Shown here: positions 38,293 through 47,742 of the stretch, one piece after another
Layout of the letters: every line of letters begins with the position of its first letter
How positions within the stretch are numbered: position 1 is the first letter of the stretch
Source: Pseudoduganella sp.
GTDB lineage: Bacteria; Pseudomonadota; Gammaproteobacteria; Burkholderiales; Burkholderiaceae_D
Length of the DNA: 64,000 bases
Assembly (NCBI GenBank): GCA_021323265.1
Contig: JAJTCO010000005.1
Span: forward strand, 1-64,000
Reading direction: 5' to 3'
Made by a program: the position numbers and the translations under genes
Notes under the pieces: generated by a model
Told to the model about the DNA's origin: nothing
What the model saw: the letters and a program-made list of their open reading frames with translations, nothing else
Databases searched by the model: none

Positions 38293-41200
38293 TTATCTTG
38301 GCATGCTGCCAGCCCATCCATTTGCCGCGAATGAAGGGGGATTTCCCTTCTGTTCCGCGTTCGGTGCCGCCAGGGCCTGCAACAGTGCGGCCACGATCGG
38401 GGCGGCGTGCGCGCCGCCGGTGCGCTGCGAGTGGCTGACAAAGGCGGCAAACGCCAGGCGCCGGGTCTGCCCGGGCAGGCTGCCCGGTTCCAGCCAGCCC
38501 GCGAACCACACGGTGGCAGCGTCGTCGCTGACCGGCGCCGTCCCGGTCTTGCCATACAAGCCAGACCGCACGCCTGCCAGCGCGGGCCCGCTGAACGCGC
38601 CGGCGGCGGTGCCGCTGTCGATCACGCCCTTCATGCCCTTGCGGATGCGGTCCAGGCGCACGGGCAGCGGCGCCCCCTGTGCCGCGTCGGCTTCGCGCGC
38701 GCCCAAGGCCAGCAGCAGGCGCGGCACAGGCACCCTGCCGCTGCCCACCGCCCCCGCCACCACCGCCATTTGCAGGGGCGTAGCCTGCATGCGCAGGCCG
38801 ATCGCCATCTGGCGCAACTCGTGGCGGCTGTCGATAGGATCGATGCCGGCCGCGCTCGCCTGCAGCGCGTCATAGGGCTGCCAGCCGAACCCTGGCGGCA
38901 GCAGGCCGCCGTCCAGGCGCATCGACGCCCCGAAGCCGAGCATGCGCGCCGCTTCGGCAATGGGCCGTTGCGCCGCCAGCGCGCCTTCCTCCAGCGCACG
39001 CAAGCCAGGTGCGCCGCCGGCAGCCTGCCCCATCAGGGTGCGGTCGCTCAGTTCCGCCGTCCAGGCGAACCAGGTGTTGACGCTGTATGTCATGGCCTGC
39101 GCCAGCCCGAGACGGCCTGCTTCGGCGCGGCGCGCCATGCTCTGCTCGCGGTAATTGGTGACGTGGGCCGCTGCCGTGGCGCTGGGATAGCTGGCGGCGC
39201 CGGTCTCGAAGCCGTAGCCGCGCAGTTGCGCGATGCGGTCGATGTCCGGCAACGGCAGGCCGCCCAGCAGGCCATCCAGCACGCGGTCGTGGCGCGCGGC
39301 CATTTCCAGCCCGAGCGCGCTGACGACCTTGAAAGCGGAGCCGGGGCTGCTGTGGGCGCCGCCGTCATGTTGCCAGGCCGGCAGCCGCAATGCGCTGCGG
39401 GCCGGGTTGGCGCGGTCGAAATCGCGCGCCTCGCGCAAGTTGCCGGCGCCGACGCCGGGAGCGCCGGCGCCTGCCGCAAGCAGGATGTCGCCGTTGTCGG
39501 CGTCCAGCAGCAGCAGCCCGGCACGCCGCTGCGGCGGCGCGGCCGTACCGCCCAGGCAGCCGTTGGCGCTCCAGCTTCCGCCGCGCAAACCCTGGCATTC
39601 CAGGATCGACTGGCCAAGCGCCTGCAAGGGCAACGAAATGGTCAGGCGCGCCGCGCCGGCGCGGCCTTCCAGCGCCTCGGCCCGCGCCAGCATGCCGGCA
39701 AGGCTGGAGGCATGGCCGGGTTCGAGGCCCAGCAGCGTCGCCAGCCCGGCATGGCGCGCGCCTGGCGTGGGTGCGCCGTCGGACCAGAGCAGCGTACCCT
39801 CGCGGTCGGCGATCACGCGTCCTGCCCCACCGGCGCCATTGCCGGCGGCTGCGCGCCCGGCGCCAGCGTAGCCGGCCGCTGAAATGGCGTGCCAGGCCGG
39901 TACGCCGCCAACGGGCCGTATGTGCCGGTAGGCCTGGTCGCCCGCGTGCAGCGCGGCCGATACGTCCAGCGCGCGCACCGGCAGCACGATACGCAGTGCG
40001 CCGGCGTGCGGGCGCAGGCTGAGGGCCAGCACGTCGCCGGCACTGCGGCACGCCGGTCCGGTGCAGGCATCGGCGGCCTGCAATTGCGCTCCCGTCACGC
40101 TGCCCGCCGCGCCGAGACGCCCGGCAAGCAGCAGGTCGATGCGTTCCTTGCCGCTGGCCGGGCGCGGCAGGCGCAGCACCAGCGCCGCCTCGCCGCGTCC
40201 AAGCCAGTGCGCGGCGCGTCCCCACGGCTGCCAGTCCTGCGGCAGGTCGGCAAACAGGCGCACCGCGAGCGCAGGCATGTGCGCCGACTGCGCCAGTTCG
40301 CCACCACCGGCTCCCTGCAGCGCAACGCTGGTGCCGGGCGCCGCTGTGCTACCCAGGCGCCAGGCCAGCAGGCGCCGCTCGCTGTTGTACAGGTCGACCT
40401 GGGAGCGCACGTAGTCGCCGTCCGCCTGCCGGTAGAGCCGCTTCAGCAGCCTGCCCATGTCCTCGTCCGGGCGCAGGCCGCGCCATGGCGCAAGCTCGCC
40501 TGCACGCAAGGCGTCGTCCGCCGCCAGCCATTGCGCCAGGTCCGGCGGTGCCAGTTGCAGCAAGCCGTCCGCGCCCTGCCGCAGCAGGCCGCGTGCCTGC
40601 AGCCGCCTGAACAGCACTTCATCCTCGCGCGGCGCCAGGGCATGCGCCGGTACCGCGTAGCGCCCCGGCGCCAGGCGCAACGCGAGCGCTGTGCCGCCGG
40701 CCGGAAACGCCGTCACGTAAGCCCGTTCGTTGGCCGCGCCGCCCCGGCCGGATGCCTTGCTGGAGAATGCCTGCACAAGCATCTCGCCCTGCGCGCACCC
40801 CTGCGCCGGACGGCGCTCGACCCTGACGGCGCCATCGCGCCATGTCAGCCAGCCCAGCGTGCGCATGGCGGCGCCCGGGGCGTCCGCGGTCCACTGCACC
40901 GCCGCGCCGCGCTCGCGCCAGCGCACGCGCAAGACGTCACCCGCGGCCGCGATGGTCATGGCCGGCACGCCGCTGTCCTCGCCCACCAGCAGGGCGTGGC
41001 GCAGCGCCGGCGCCGTGGCCACTTCCGAAAACCGGTAGCCGAGCTGTAAGGGCAAGGGCCGCGTGCACAGGTTCACGCGCAGCGCCGGACCGGCATGCAG
41101 GCCGCTTGCCACCAGCAGCCGGCCCCCGGCCACGCCTTGCACCGACACGCCGGGCGTATCGGGCACCGCAAAACGCAATCCCGGCATGGCCGCCTGCAGC

Positions 41201-41421
41201 GCCGCAAGCTGCGGCGCCGGCCCGGCAGCGTCTTCCCCGGCCAGGCGCTCGGCATGGCGCCACAAGCCCCACCCGCCCAACCCTGCCAGCGCGACCGATG
41301 CGGCGGCCAGCGCCATGCCCGCGCGCGGCAGCGCCTTGCCTGGCCGCGCTGTCGCGCGCAGGTTGCGCTGGCGCCTGCGGTCGCGCCGCCAGGCGGTGAA
41401 ACGGGAAAGTAGAGGTTCCAT
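38293..41421 (-). CDS. Penicillin-binding transpeptidase with very long N-terminal region
   Basis: A 1042-residue protein with an N-terminal basic stretch and one membrane helix (ALAAASVALAGLGGWGLW), then a periplasmic chain. All three active-site motifs are intact: SxxK at Ser695 (SPGSAFKVV), SxN at Ser780 (TYSVNTWF) and KTG at Lys958 (YGKTGTA). A linker with GLLLLDADNGDILLAA precedes the serine, as in class B PBPs. The roughly 600 residues before it show no glycosyltransferase motif and no PASTA repeats. It probably crosslinks peptidoglycan made by the SEDS protein at 22680-24923. It heads a seven-gene operon, and the 159-bp divergent gap at 41422-41580 should hold its promoter. Confidence 0.88.
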   Translation of the reverse strand: MEPLLSRFTAWRRDRRRQRNLRATARPGKALPRAGMALAAASVALAGLGGWGLWRHAERLAGEDAAGPAPQLAALQAAMPGLRFAVPDTPGVSVQGVAGGRLLVASGLHAGPALRVNLCTRPLPLQLGYRFSEVATAPALRHALLVGEDSGVPAMTIAAAGDVLRVRWRERGAAVQWTADAPGAAMRTLGWLTWRDGAVRVERRPAQGCAQGEMLVQAFSSKASGRGGAANERAYVTAFPAGGTALALRLAPGRYAVPAHALAPREDEVLFRRLQARGLLRQGADGLLQLAPPDLAQWLAADDALRAGELAPWRGLRPDEDMGRLLKRLYRQADGDYVRSQVDLYNSERRLLAWRLGSTAAPGTSVALQGAGGGELAQSAHMPALAVRLFADLPQDWQPWGRAAHWLGRGEAALVLRLPRPASGKERIDLLLAGRLGAAGSVTGAQLQAADACTGPACRSAGDVLALSLRPHAGALRIVLPVRALDVSAALHAGDQAYRHIRPVGGVPAWHAISAAGYAGAGRAAAGNGAGGAGRVIADREGTLLWSDGAPTPGARHAGLATLLGLEPGHASSLAGMLARAEALEGRAGAARLTISLPLQALGQSILECQGLRGGSWSANGCLGGTAAPPQRRAGLLLLDADNGDILLAAGAGAPGVGAGNLREARDFDRANPARSALRLPAWQHDGGAHSSPGSAFKVVSALGLEMAARHDRVLDGLLGGLPLPDIDRIAQLRGYGFETGAASYPSATAAAHVTNYREQSMARRAEAGRLGLAQAMTYSVNTWFAWTAELSDRTLMGQAAGGAPGLRALEEGALAAQRPIAEAARMLGFGASMRLDGGLLPPGFGWQPYDALQASAAGIDPIDSRHELRQMAIGLRMQATPLQMAVVAGAVGSGRVPVPRLLLALGAREADAAQGAPLPVRLDRIRKGMKGVIDSGTAAGAFSGPALAGVRSGLYGKTGTAPVSDDAATVWFAGWLEPGSLPGQTRRLAFAAFVSHSQRTGGAHAAPIVAALLQALAAPNAEQKGNPPSFAANGWAGSMPR

Positions 41422-41580
41422 GGCCAGCCCTAGCGGGGGGCGACGGAAAGACCCCGATTTCTGCAGTTCGGGCCGCGATTCGCACCGCTTGTCGCATCCG
41501 GGTGGCAGGCACGCAACCGCACCGCTACAGTGAGCTCATGGAAAGTCCTCGAGTGGACGATCCGCAAACCGGAGAAGATC

Positions 41581-41817
41581 ATGAAAGCCCTGCGTAACTT
41601 TGAAGCCCTGTTCATCGCCATCACCGGCCTGGCTTGCGCTGCCAACTATGCATTCGACAACAGCAGCGCCGACGGCAAGGCCCCAGCAGCCTACGCCAGC
41701 GCCGCGCTGCCGCTTGCGAACCAGGGAATGCCGGTCGTGGTGGTTGCCGCCAAACGCATGAGCGCTGCCGAGAAGCAGGCAGCGCTGGCGGAAGAGCGCA
41801 AGATCGCCAAATTTTAA
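41581..41817 (+). CDS. Small protein with N-terminal hydrophobic helix
   Basis: A 78-residue protein. Residues 6-22 form a hydrophobic helix (NFEALFIAITGLACAANYA) that could be a signal or anchor. The rest is polar and ends in a helix (SAAEKQAALAEERKIAKF). GGAGAAG lies 5 nt before the ATG, supporting translation. No family recognised. It is divergent from the penicillin-binding protein operon. Confidence 0.6.
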   Translation: MKALRNFEALFIAITGLACAANYAFDNSSADGKAPAAYASAALPLANQGMPVVVVAAKRMSAAEKQAALAEERKIAKF

Positions 41818-41923
41818 GAAACGTTACATGAGACGAGGATTTGTAAGAAACTGAATCAGGCTTATCTTCCCAACCGTGCCCTTGCTATATTGAAGTCAGC
41901 AAGTCACCAACAGGAGATCAGCC

Positions 41924-42475
41924 ATGCTTAAATCCAAACTCATCGCTGCGGCCGCACTGGCACTTGGTGCGGCCGCCAGCGCGCCGACCACTGCCCTGGC
42001 CCAGGTGGACTTCAGCTTGGTGATCGGCAATGCCCCGCCACCACCGCGCTTTGAAAGCCTGCCGCCACCGCGGCACGGCTATGTCTGGGCGCCCGGTTAC
42101 TGGCGCTGGGACGGTTACCGCCACGTCTGGGTGGCCGGCCACTGGCTGCGCGAACGCCCGGGCTACCGCTACCATCCATCGCAATGGGTACGCGTGGATG
42201 ATGGCTGGGGTTGGCGCGAAGGCGGCTGGGTCGTCTACGACAACCGCCGCCATTATGTCCAGGGACCGAGCTATTCCTACCGCGACCCTTACCACGCCCC
42301 ATACCGCTACAGCGAGCGCGATCGCTACCGCGACCGTGACCGCGACGGCGTGCCGGACCGTCATGACCGCGACCGCGACAACGACGGCATCCCGAACCGC
42401 CATGACCGCGACCGCGACGGCGACGGCATCCCGAACCGGCATGACCACCGGCCGGACAATCCCTACCGCCGCTGA
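41924..42475 (+). CDS. Exported YXWGXW-type protein with acidic Ca-binding-like repeats
   Basis: A 183-residue secreted protein. The signal peptide (LIAAAALALGAAASAPTTALA) is followed by a PPPPR segment and tryptophan/tyrosine motifs (APGYWRWDGYRHVWVAGHW), as in small YXWGXW-repeat proteins. The C-terminus carries three near-repeats of DRDxDGxPxRHD (DRDRDGVPDRHD, DRDNDGIPNRHD, DRDGDGIPNRHD), which resemble thrombospondin type 3-like calcium loops. It ends NPYRR. A related protein without the acidic repeats is coded at 54218-54592. Function unknown; the loops suggest calcium-dependent folding at the cell surface. An AGGAG lies 7 nt before the ATG. Confidence 0.8.
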   Translation: MLKSKLIAAAALALGAAASAPTTALAQVDFSLVIGNAPPPPRFESLPPPRHGYVWAPGYWRWDGYRHVWVAGHWLRERPGYRYHPSQWVRVDDGWGWREGGWVVYDNRRHYVQGPSYSYRDPYHAPYRYSERDRYRDRDRDGVPDRHDRDRDNDGIPNRHDRDRDGDGIPNRHDHRPDNPYRR

Positions 42476-42485
42476 TGCCGCGTGA

Positions 42486-42509
42486 AAGAGCCGCCCTCGG
42501 GCGGCTCTT
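42486..42509. terminator. GC-rich hairpin between convergent genes
   Basis: AAGAGCCGCC (42486-42495) pairs with GGCGGCTCTT (42500-42509) around a 4-base loop. Short T-rich tails flank it on both strands. It probably ends transcription of the YXWGXW-type gene and the S9 peptidase gene. Confidence 0.75.
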
Positions 42510-42514
42510 CCTTG

Positions 42515-44404
42515 TCATATCCCCTTCAGGTGCTTGTCGAGGAATTCCACCATCTTCGCGTTGGCGATGGCCTGGTTTTTCTTCTTGCTGAAGCCGTGCC
42601 CTTCGTCGTCGAACACCACATAGTCGACCGGCACGTTGTTCTTCTTCACCGCCTCCACGATCTCGTCGCTCTCAGGCTTGATCACGCGCGGGTCGTTCTT
42701 GCCCTGGATGACCATCAGCGGCTTGCGGATATGCGCCGCGTGGAACAGCGGCGAAGTCGCGGTCAGGAATTCCTTGTCCTTCACCGGATCGCCGATTTCC
42801 TCGTACAGCGCCTTGCGCTGCGACTCCCAGTACGGCGGAATCGACTCCAGGGTACGGATCCAGTTGCTGACGCCGAAGATGTCGATGCCCACCTTGAAGC
42901 TCTCCGGGCGGAAGGCCATGGCCGCCAGCGTCATGTAGCCGCCATAGCTGCCGCCCATGATGCCGATGCGTTCCGGATCGATATAGCCGCGGCTGGCCAG
43001 GAAGGTCTTCGCTTCGATGCAGTCCCACAGCGGCTCGCGGCCATGCTTGCGGTCGTCCGCCATGAAGAAGGTCTTGCCGTAGCCGCTGCTGCCCCGGTTG
43101 TTAATGCCCAGCACCGCGTAGCCGTTGTTGACCAGGTACTGCACCATGGCGCTGTAGCCGCGCCGGGTCTGCCCGCCAGGGCCGCCGTGCACCATCACCA
43201 CCGCCGGCACCTTGGCCGTTGGCGAAGCGCCTTTCGGCTTGTAGTAGATGGACGGCACAACCATGCCGTCGAAGGACTTGAAGCGCACCACTTCCGCTTC
43301 CACCAGGTCGTTCGGATCGATGTCCTTGCTCATGCTCTGGGTCAGCTGCCGCGATTTTTTCGTTGCCAGGTCGTACACGAACAAGTTGTTCGGCGAACGG
43401 TCGCCGTTGACGTAGAACGCCATCAGCTTGCCGCTTTCCGAGAACACCGCAGCGCTCATGTCGCCGCCCGGCACCTTGGGCAGGACCAGCGGCTTCTCCT
43501 CCTTGCCTTCCACCACACGCAGCACGGTGCTGCCATCGCGGTTGACGACCGAGACGCGGAAGCGGCCATTGCGCGAGAAGCCCGTGCCCACCACGTCCCA
43601 GTCGGCCTTCTCGTGCTCGGCGATCTGCCCGGTGGCCAGATCGTAGGTGCGCACGCTGGTGAATTCGCCGCCCGCGTTGGACGTGAAGAACAGCTTCTTC
43701 GATTCCGGATCGAAGCTTGCCGCGTCGTAGCTCGCCACGTCCTTGTGCGGCGTGATGTGCTTCATCTCCTTGCTGGCCATGTTGTACAGGTAGATGTCGC
43801 TGTCGGAAGTGGTGTTCGGCTTGTTCAGCGCCAGCCATTTCTCGTCCCGGCTGATGCGGCTTGGGCTGATGCCGTTGTCGTTCTGGTACAGCATGGTGCG
43901 CGAGTAATCATTCGCGCTGTAGCGGTACAGGTCGAAGTATTTCGGATTGCGCTCGTTGGTCAGCACGTAGAAGCCGCTGCGGTCGTCGGTCCAGCCGAAG
44001 AAGATCGCCTTCAGCTTCTCGCCCGGCGTGAGGTCCTTCTCGCTGCCGTCGGCCTCGCGCACAAACAGGTGGTTCTGCTCGTCGCCGCCCTTGTCGCGCG
44101 TGAACAGGAAGCGGTTATCGGCCGGGAAGTAGCTGACGGCGTAGGTGCTGTCGACGGTCGACTTGGTGAGCGCGGTCGGCTTGCCGCCGCTCACCGGGAT
44201 CGAATACACGTTGAAAATGCCGCTCTCGTTGCTGCTGAAAAGGATGCTCTTCTCGTCGTGGCTGAATGAAGCGCCGCTGATCGAGGTGGTGGCCATGAAC
44301 TGCTCGATCGTATATTTGCGCGCCGGTTTGGCGGGCGCCGCATAAGCCAGTTGCATTGCCAGCGCCATTGCCACGGCCCCGGCTGCGCGATGCATCACAG
44401 ACAT
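42515..44404 (-). CDS. S9 family prolyl-oligopeptidase-type peptidase, exported
   Basis: A 629-residue serine peptidase. A signal peptide (AAGAVAMALAMQLAYA) leads into a beta-propeller of about 350 residues with repeated SxDEK/PxSGGKP-type blades. The alpha/beta-hydrolase domain at the C-terminus has the nucleophile in GGSYGGYM, the Asp in GKNDPRV and the His in DEGHGF. It likely cleaves short peptides in the periplasm; dipeptidyl- versus acylaminoacyl-peptidase activity cannot be told. The start ATG at 44404 has AGGAG 7 nt upstream. Convergent with the YXWGXW-type gene and divergent from the RNase H-like gene. Confidence 0.9.
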   Translation of the reverse strand: MSVMHRAAGAVAMALAMQLAYAAPAKPARKYTIEQFMATTSISGASFSHDEKSILFSSNESGIFNVYSIPVSGGKPTALTKSTVDSTYAVSYFPADNRFLFTRDKGGDEQNHLFVREADGSEKDLTPGEKLKAIFFGWTDDRSGFYVLTNERNPKYFDLYRYSANDYSRTMLYQNDNGISPSRISRDEKWLALNKPNTTSDSDIYLYNMASKEMKHITPHKDVASYDAASFDPESKKLFFTSNAGGEFTSVRTYDLATGQIAEHEKADWDVVGTGFSRNGRFRVSVVNRDGSTVLRVVEGKEEKPLVLPKVPGGDMSAAVFSESGKLMAFYVNGDRSPNNLFVYDLATKKSRQLTQSMSKDIDPNDLVEAEVVRFKSFDGMVVPSIYYKPKGASPTAKVPAVVMVHGGPGGQTRRGYSAMVQYLVNNGYAVLGINNRGSSGYGKTFFMADDRKHGREPLWDCIEAKTFLASRGYIDPERIGIMGGSYGGYMTLAAMAFRPESFKVGIDIFGVSNWIRTLESIPPYWESQRKALYEEIGDPVKDKEFLTATSPLFHAAHIRKPLMVIQGKNDPRVIKPESDEIVEAVKKNNVPVDYVVFDDEGHGFSKKKNQAIANAKMVEFLDKHLKGI

Positions 44405-44465
44405 GGATAGTCTCCTGTTAAAGTAGTGGGAAACAGCCAGGCCAGTGTTGCAAAATAATTTACCC

Positions 44466-44933
44466 ATGTCAATAAAACAAGAACGCGCCCGCGCCGAGAA
44501 ACTGGCGCGCCAGGCCGCCCCCGCCTCCCCTGCCGCCTGGCGCGCATGGTTCGACGGTTCCGCCCACCCCAACCCCGGCCGCATCGGCATCGGCGTGCTG
44601 CTGTCCGGCCCTGCCGGCGAGCGCGTGGAGATCAGCCGCCGCGCGGGCCAGGGCAGCAGCGGCGACGCGGAATACCTGGCCTTGATCGCGGCGCTGGAAA
44701 TGGCGGTGGAACTGGGCGTGCCCGAACTGTTGGTGTACGGCGACAGCCAGGTGGTGGTGCAGGATGTGCTGCTCGCGCCCCAGGCCGGGGCCAAGGCGCT
44801 GCAGGAGCACCGCGCGCGCGTGGCGCAGCTGATGGCGGCGCTGGCCCTGGTGCACGTGCGCTGGGTGCCGCGCCACCGGAACGGGGAAGCGGACCGCCTG
44901 TCGCAACAGGCGGTCCATGCCGGCGCGGCTTAG
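44466..44933 (+). CDS. RNase H-like (ribonuclease HI family) protein
   Basis: A 155-residue protein with a basic N-terminal extension of about 28 residues before the RNase H fold. The acidic catalytic set is visible: Asp in [10 protein letters not shown], Glu in GDAEYLALI, Asp in YGDSQVVV and Asp in GEADRLSQQ. It resembles the reverse-transcriptase-like RNase HI family rather than housekeeping rnhA. RNA:DNA hybrid cleavage is the family activity, but the cellular role is unknown. It shares overlapping stops (TTAG) with the convergent chemoreceptor gene. Confidence 0.85.
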   Translation: MSIKQERARAEKLARQAAPASPAAWRAWFDGSAHPNPGRIGIGVLLSGPAGERVEISRRAGQGSSGDAEYLALIAALEMAVELGVPELLVYGDSQVVVQDVLLAPQAGAKALQEHRARVAQLMAALALVHVRWVPRHRNGEADRLSQQAVHAGAA

Positions 44934-46477
44934 CGCACCTTGAAGACGCTGACCACGTCGGCCAGGTTGCTGGCCTGCTTTTGCATGGATTCGGCGGCGG
45001 CCGCCGCTTCCTCCACCAGGGCGGCGTTCTGCTGCGTGACCTGGTCCATCTGGCCCACCGCCTTGTAGATTTCGTCGATGCCCGAGCTTTGCTCGGCGCT
45101 GGCGGCCGTGATCTCGCCGATGATGTCCGTCACGCGCTGCACGCTGGAGACGATTTCCTCCATCGTCTGGCCCGCGTCCGACACCAGGCGGCTGCCCGCA
45201 TTGACCTTCTCGACCGAGTCGCCGATCAGTTCCTTGATCTCCTTGGCCGCCGCGGCCGAGCGCTGCGCCAGGTTGCGCACTTCCGTCGCCACGACCGCGA
45301 AGCCGCGTCCCTGCTCGCCGGCCCGCGCCGCCTCCACCGCGGCGTTCAACGCCAGGATATTGGTCTGGAAGGCGATGCCGTCGATCACGCCGATGATGTC
45401 GACGATCTTGCGCGAGGATGCCTCGATCGAATCCATCGTGCCCACCACCTCGGACACCACCGCGCCGCCCTTGCGCGCCACCGCAGCGGCAGCGCCGGAA
45501 AGCTGGTTCGCCTGGCGGGCGTTGTCGGCGTTTTGCTTGACGGTGGAGGTGAGTTCCTCCATCGACGAGGCGGTTTCCTCCAGCGACGCGGCCTGCTGCT
45601 CGGTGCGCGCCGACAGGTCCTGGTTGCCCGCCGCGATTTCGCTGGAAGCGATGGCGATCGAATGGGTGCCGGAACGCACTTCGCTCACGATATTAAGCAG
45701 CGCCTGGTTCATGTCGCGCAGGGCGTGCAGCAGCTGTCCTGTTTCATCCTGTCCATGCACGCGAATGTCGCCGGTCAGGTCGCCCGCGGCCACACGGCGC
45801 GCCGCATCCACGGCGCGCGCAAGCGGGACCGTGATGCCCTGGGTCAGCATGAAGGCGCAGGCGGCGCCAAACGCCACCGCCAGGCCGGCCAGCACCAGCA
45901 GCAAGGTACGGCTGGTGGCGGCAATGCCGTCGATCTGCTTGCCGATGGCGTCGATCTTCCCGCGCTGCATGGCCAGCAGGTCGTTCACCTGCTTCTGGTA
46001 GTCGGCGGCGGCCGGCCGGTAGATCTTCTCGAACACGTCGCTGGCCTGTTCCAGCTCGCCGTCGGTCTTGAGCTTGGCGACCTTGTCGCGCGAGGCGATG
46101 TACAGCTTGCGCTGCTCCATCAGGCGCCCCCACAGCGCCTTTTCGTCGGCGTCGCTGATCAGGGGCTCGATGCGCTTTTGCAGCTCGGCCGACGCGGCGG
46201 TCGATGCCTTGGACTCGTCGGCGAAGAAGGCGCCCAGCGAAGGGTCGCTGCTGCGCGCGATGGCCGTGGTGCGGCGGATCGCGCTGTCGATCTTCGACTG
46301 CCAGTCGGAGATCATGCGCTCCTTCGCCAGCGGCGTTTCCATCATGTGCCGCGTGGCGCCGGCCACCTGCTGCAGGCGCCAGGCGCCGATGGCGGCAATC
46401 ACGATCGACAGGGCCAGGGTCACCGCGAAGCCGAAGGCCAGACGCCTGCCGATGCTGAAGTTGGTCAGGAGCTTCAT
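44930..46477 (-). CDS. Methyl-accepting chemotaxis protein
   Basis: A 515-residue chemoreceptor. A first transmembrane helix ([21 protein letters not shown]) is followed by a four-helix-bundle-type periplasmic ligand domain of about 150 residues. The second helix is [26 protein letters not shown] domain and the long signalling coiled coil follow, with the conserved hairpin tip [21 protein letters not shown]. No C-terminal NWETF-type pentapeptide is seen, so it would be methylated without its own CheR tether. Its ATG overlaps the cheW stop (ATGA), so receptor and adaptor are made together. Confidence 0.95.
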   Translation of the reverse strand: MKLLTNFSIGRRLAFGFAVTLALSIVIAAIGAWRLQQVAGATRHMMETPLAKERMISDWQSKIDSAIRRTTAIARSSDPSLGAFFADESKASTAASAELQKRIEPLISDADEKALWGRLMEQRKLYIASRDKVAKLKTDGELEQASDVFEKIYRPAAADYQKQVNDLLAMQRGKIDAIGKQIDGIAATSRTLLLVLAGLAVAFGAACAFMLTQGITVPLARAVDAARRVAAGDLTGDIRVHGQDETGQLLHALRDMNQALLNIVSEVRSGTHSIAIASSEIAAGNQDLSARTEQQAASLEETASSMEELTSTVKQNADNARQANQLSGAAAAVARKGGAVVSEVVGTMDSIEASSRKIVDIIGVIDGIAFQTNILALNAAVEAARAGEQGRGFAVVATEVRNLAQRSAAAAKEIKELIGDSVEKVNAGSRLVSDAGQTMEEIVSSVQRVTDIIGEITAASAEQSSGIDEIYKAVGQMDQVTQQNAALVEEAAAAAESMQKQASNLADVVSVFKVR

Positions 46478-46944
46478 GCCGCCAGCTTTTCCACCACGCC
46501 CATGTCGGCGGAGGACATCAGGCGCTCGATGTCCACCAGGATCAGCATGCGGTCATCGATGGTGCCGAGCCCGGTGATGTACTCGGTATCCATGGTGCCG
46601 TTGATCTCCGGCGCCGGCTTGACCTGCTCCGGCTCCAGGATGGTCACGTCCGATACGGCGTCAACCACGATGCCGACGGTGCGGCTGCCGATGTGCAGGA
46701 TGATGACCACGGTAAACGGGCCATAGGTCGGTTCACCCAGCGCGAAGCGCACGCGCATGTCGATGATCGGCACGATCAGGCCGCGCAGGTTGATGACGCC
46801 CTTCACATAGTCCGGCGCGCTGGCGATGCGGGTCGGGTTTTCATAGCTGCGGATCTCGCTGACTTTCTGGATGTCGATGCCGTATTCCTCCTGCCCCAGG
46901 GTAAAGGCAAGGTACTCGGCGGCCTGGCTGGTCGTGGCATTCAT
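46474..46944 (-). CDS. cheW: CheW chemotaxis coupling protein
   Basis: A 156-residue CheW. It has the two-subdomain beta-barrel pattern: [41 protein letters not shown] and [10 protein letters not shown]. It links receptors to the CheA kinase. CheA, CheR and CheB are not in this window, so the pair probably docks onto a chemotaxis cluster elsewhere. The A/T-rich 147-bp region upstream (46945-47091) should hold its promoter and that of the divergent HD gene; I could not pick a confident hexamer pair. Confidence 0.93.
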   Translation of the reverse strand: MNATTSQAAEYLAFTLGQEEYGIDIQKVSEIRSYENPTRIASAPDYVKGVINLRGLIVPIIDMRVRFALGEPTYGPFTVVIILHIGSRTVGIVVDAVSDVTILEPEQVKPAPEINGTMDTEYITGLGTIDDRMLILVDIERLMSSADMGVVEKLAA

Positions 46945-47091
46945 GATAATTTTTCATTTGTGAATGAAGATGCATTATGTTACCCCAGGCCAATAATTTA
47001 ATCAGCAAAAATTTTGCCGTAGAGAAACATGCAAGTTTGTGGAAAATACATGGCACAATTGCGCAGCTATTAACAAAGGCAGGCTTTTTTT

Positions 47092-47742
47092 ATGGATATT
47101 TCGCTGAGCAACTGGCAGCCGCGCCTGGTCGCGCTGGCCAGTGCCGCCATGGGCGACGACGGCGCCCACGACACCAACCATCTGCACCGCGTCTGGCGCA
47201 ACGCCACCCTGCTGCTGGAACAACATCCCGCGGCCGACCGCCTGGTGGTGATGGCCGCCTGCTACCTGCACGACCTGGTCAACCTGCCGAAGAACCATCC
47301 GCAGCGCCACCTGGCCTCGCGCCAGGCGGCCGTGCTGGCGCGCACCCAACTGGCCGAGGCGGGTTTCCCCGCCGACCGCCTGGACGCCGTCGCGCACGCC
47401 ATCGAAACCCACAGCTTCTCGGCCGCGCTGCCGCCGGCCACGCTGGAAGCGCGCATCGTGCAGGATGCCGACCGCCTGGACGCGCTGGGCGCGGTGGGCC
47501 TGGCGCGCATGTTCTATATCGCCGGGCGCATGGGCTGCGCGCTGGCGCACCCGGACGACCCGCTGGCGACGCGGCGCGAACGCAACGACAAGGCTTATTC
47601 GCTCGACCACATCGAAGTCAAGCTGGCCACGCTGCCCGGCAGCATGCAGACTGCGGCCGGGCGCGCCCTGGGCGAACGGCGCCTCGCCGAGCTGCTGGCC
47701 TTCCGCGACAGCTTTGTCGCAGAATGGGCGGTGACGGCATGA
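47092..47742 (+). CDS. HD-domain phosphohydrolase
   Basis: A 216-residue HD-superfamily protein. The metal-ligand pattern is intact: His in THLHRVW-like HDTNHLHRVW, the HD pair in CYLHDLVN, and Asp in VQDADRLDALGAVGLAR. Such proteins hydrolyse phosphate esters, often nucleotides. It resembles the YedJ/HDIG-like predicted hydrolases, and the substrate is unknown. Its stop overlaps the next start (ATGA), so it is coupled to the transporter gene. Nothing abnormal in length or motifs. Confidence 0.9.
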   Translation: MDISLSNWQPRLVALASAAMGDDGAHDTNHLHRVWRNATLLLEQHPAADRLVVMAACYLHDLVNLPKNHPQRHLASRQAAVLARTQLAEAGFPADRLDAVAHAIETHSFSAALPPATLEARIVQDADRLDALGAVGLARMFYIAGRMGCALAHPDDPLATRRERNDKAYSLDHIEVKLATLPGSMQTAAGRALGERRLAELLAFRDSFVAEWAVTA

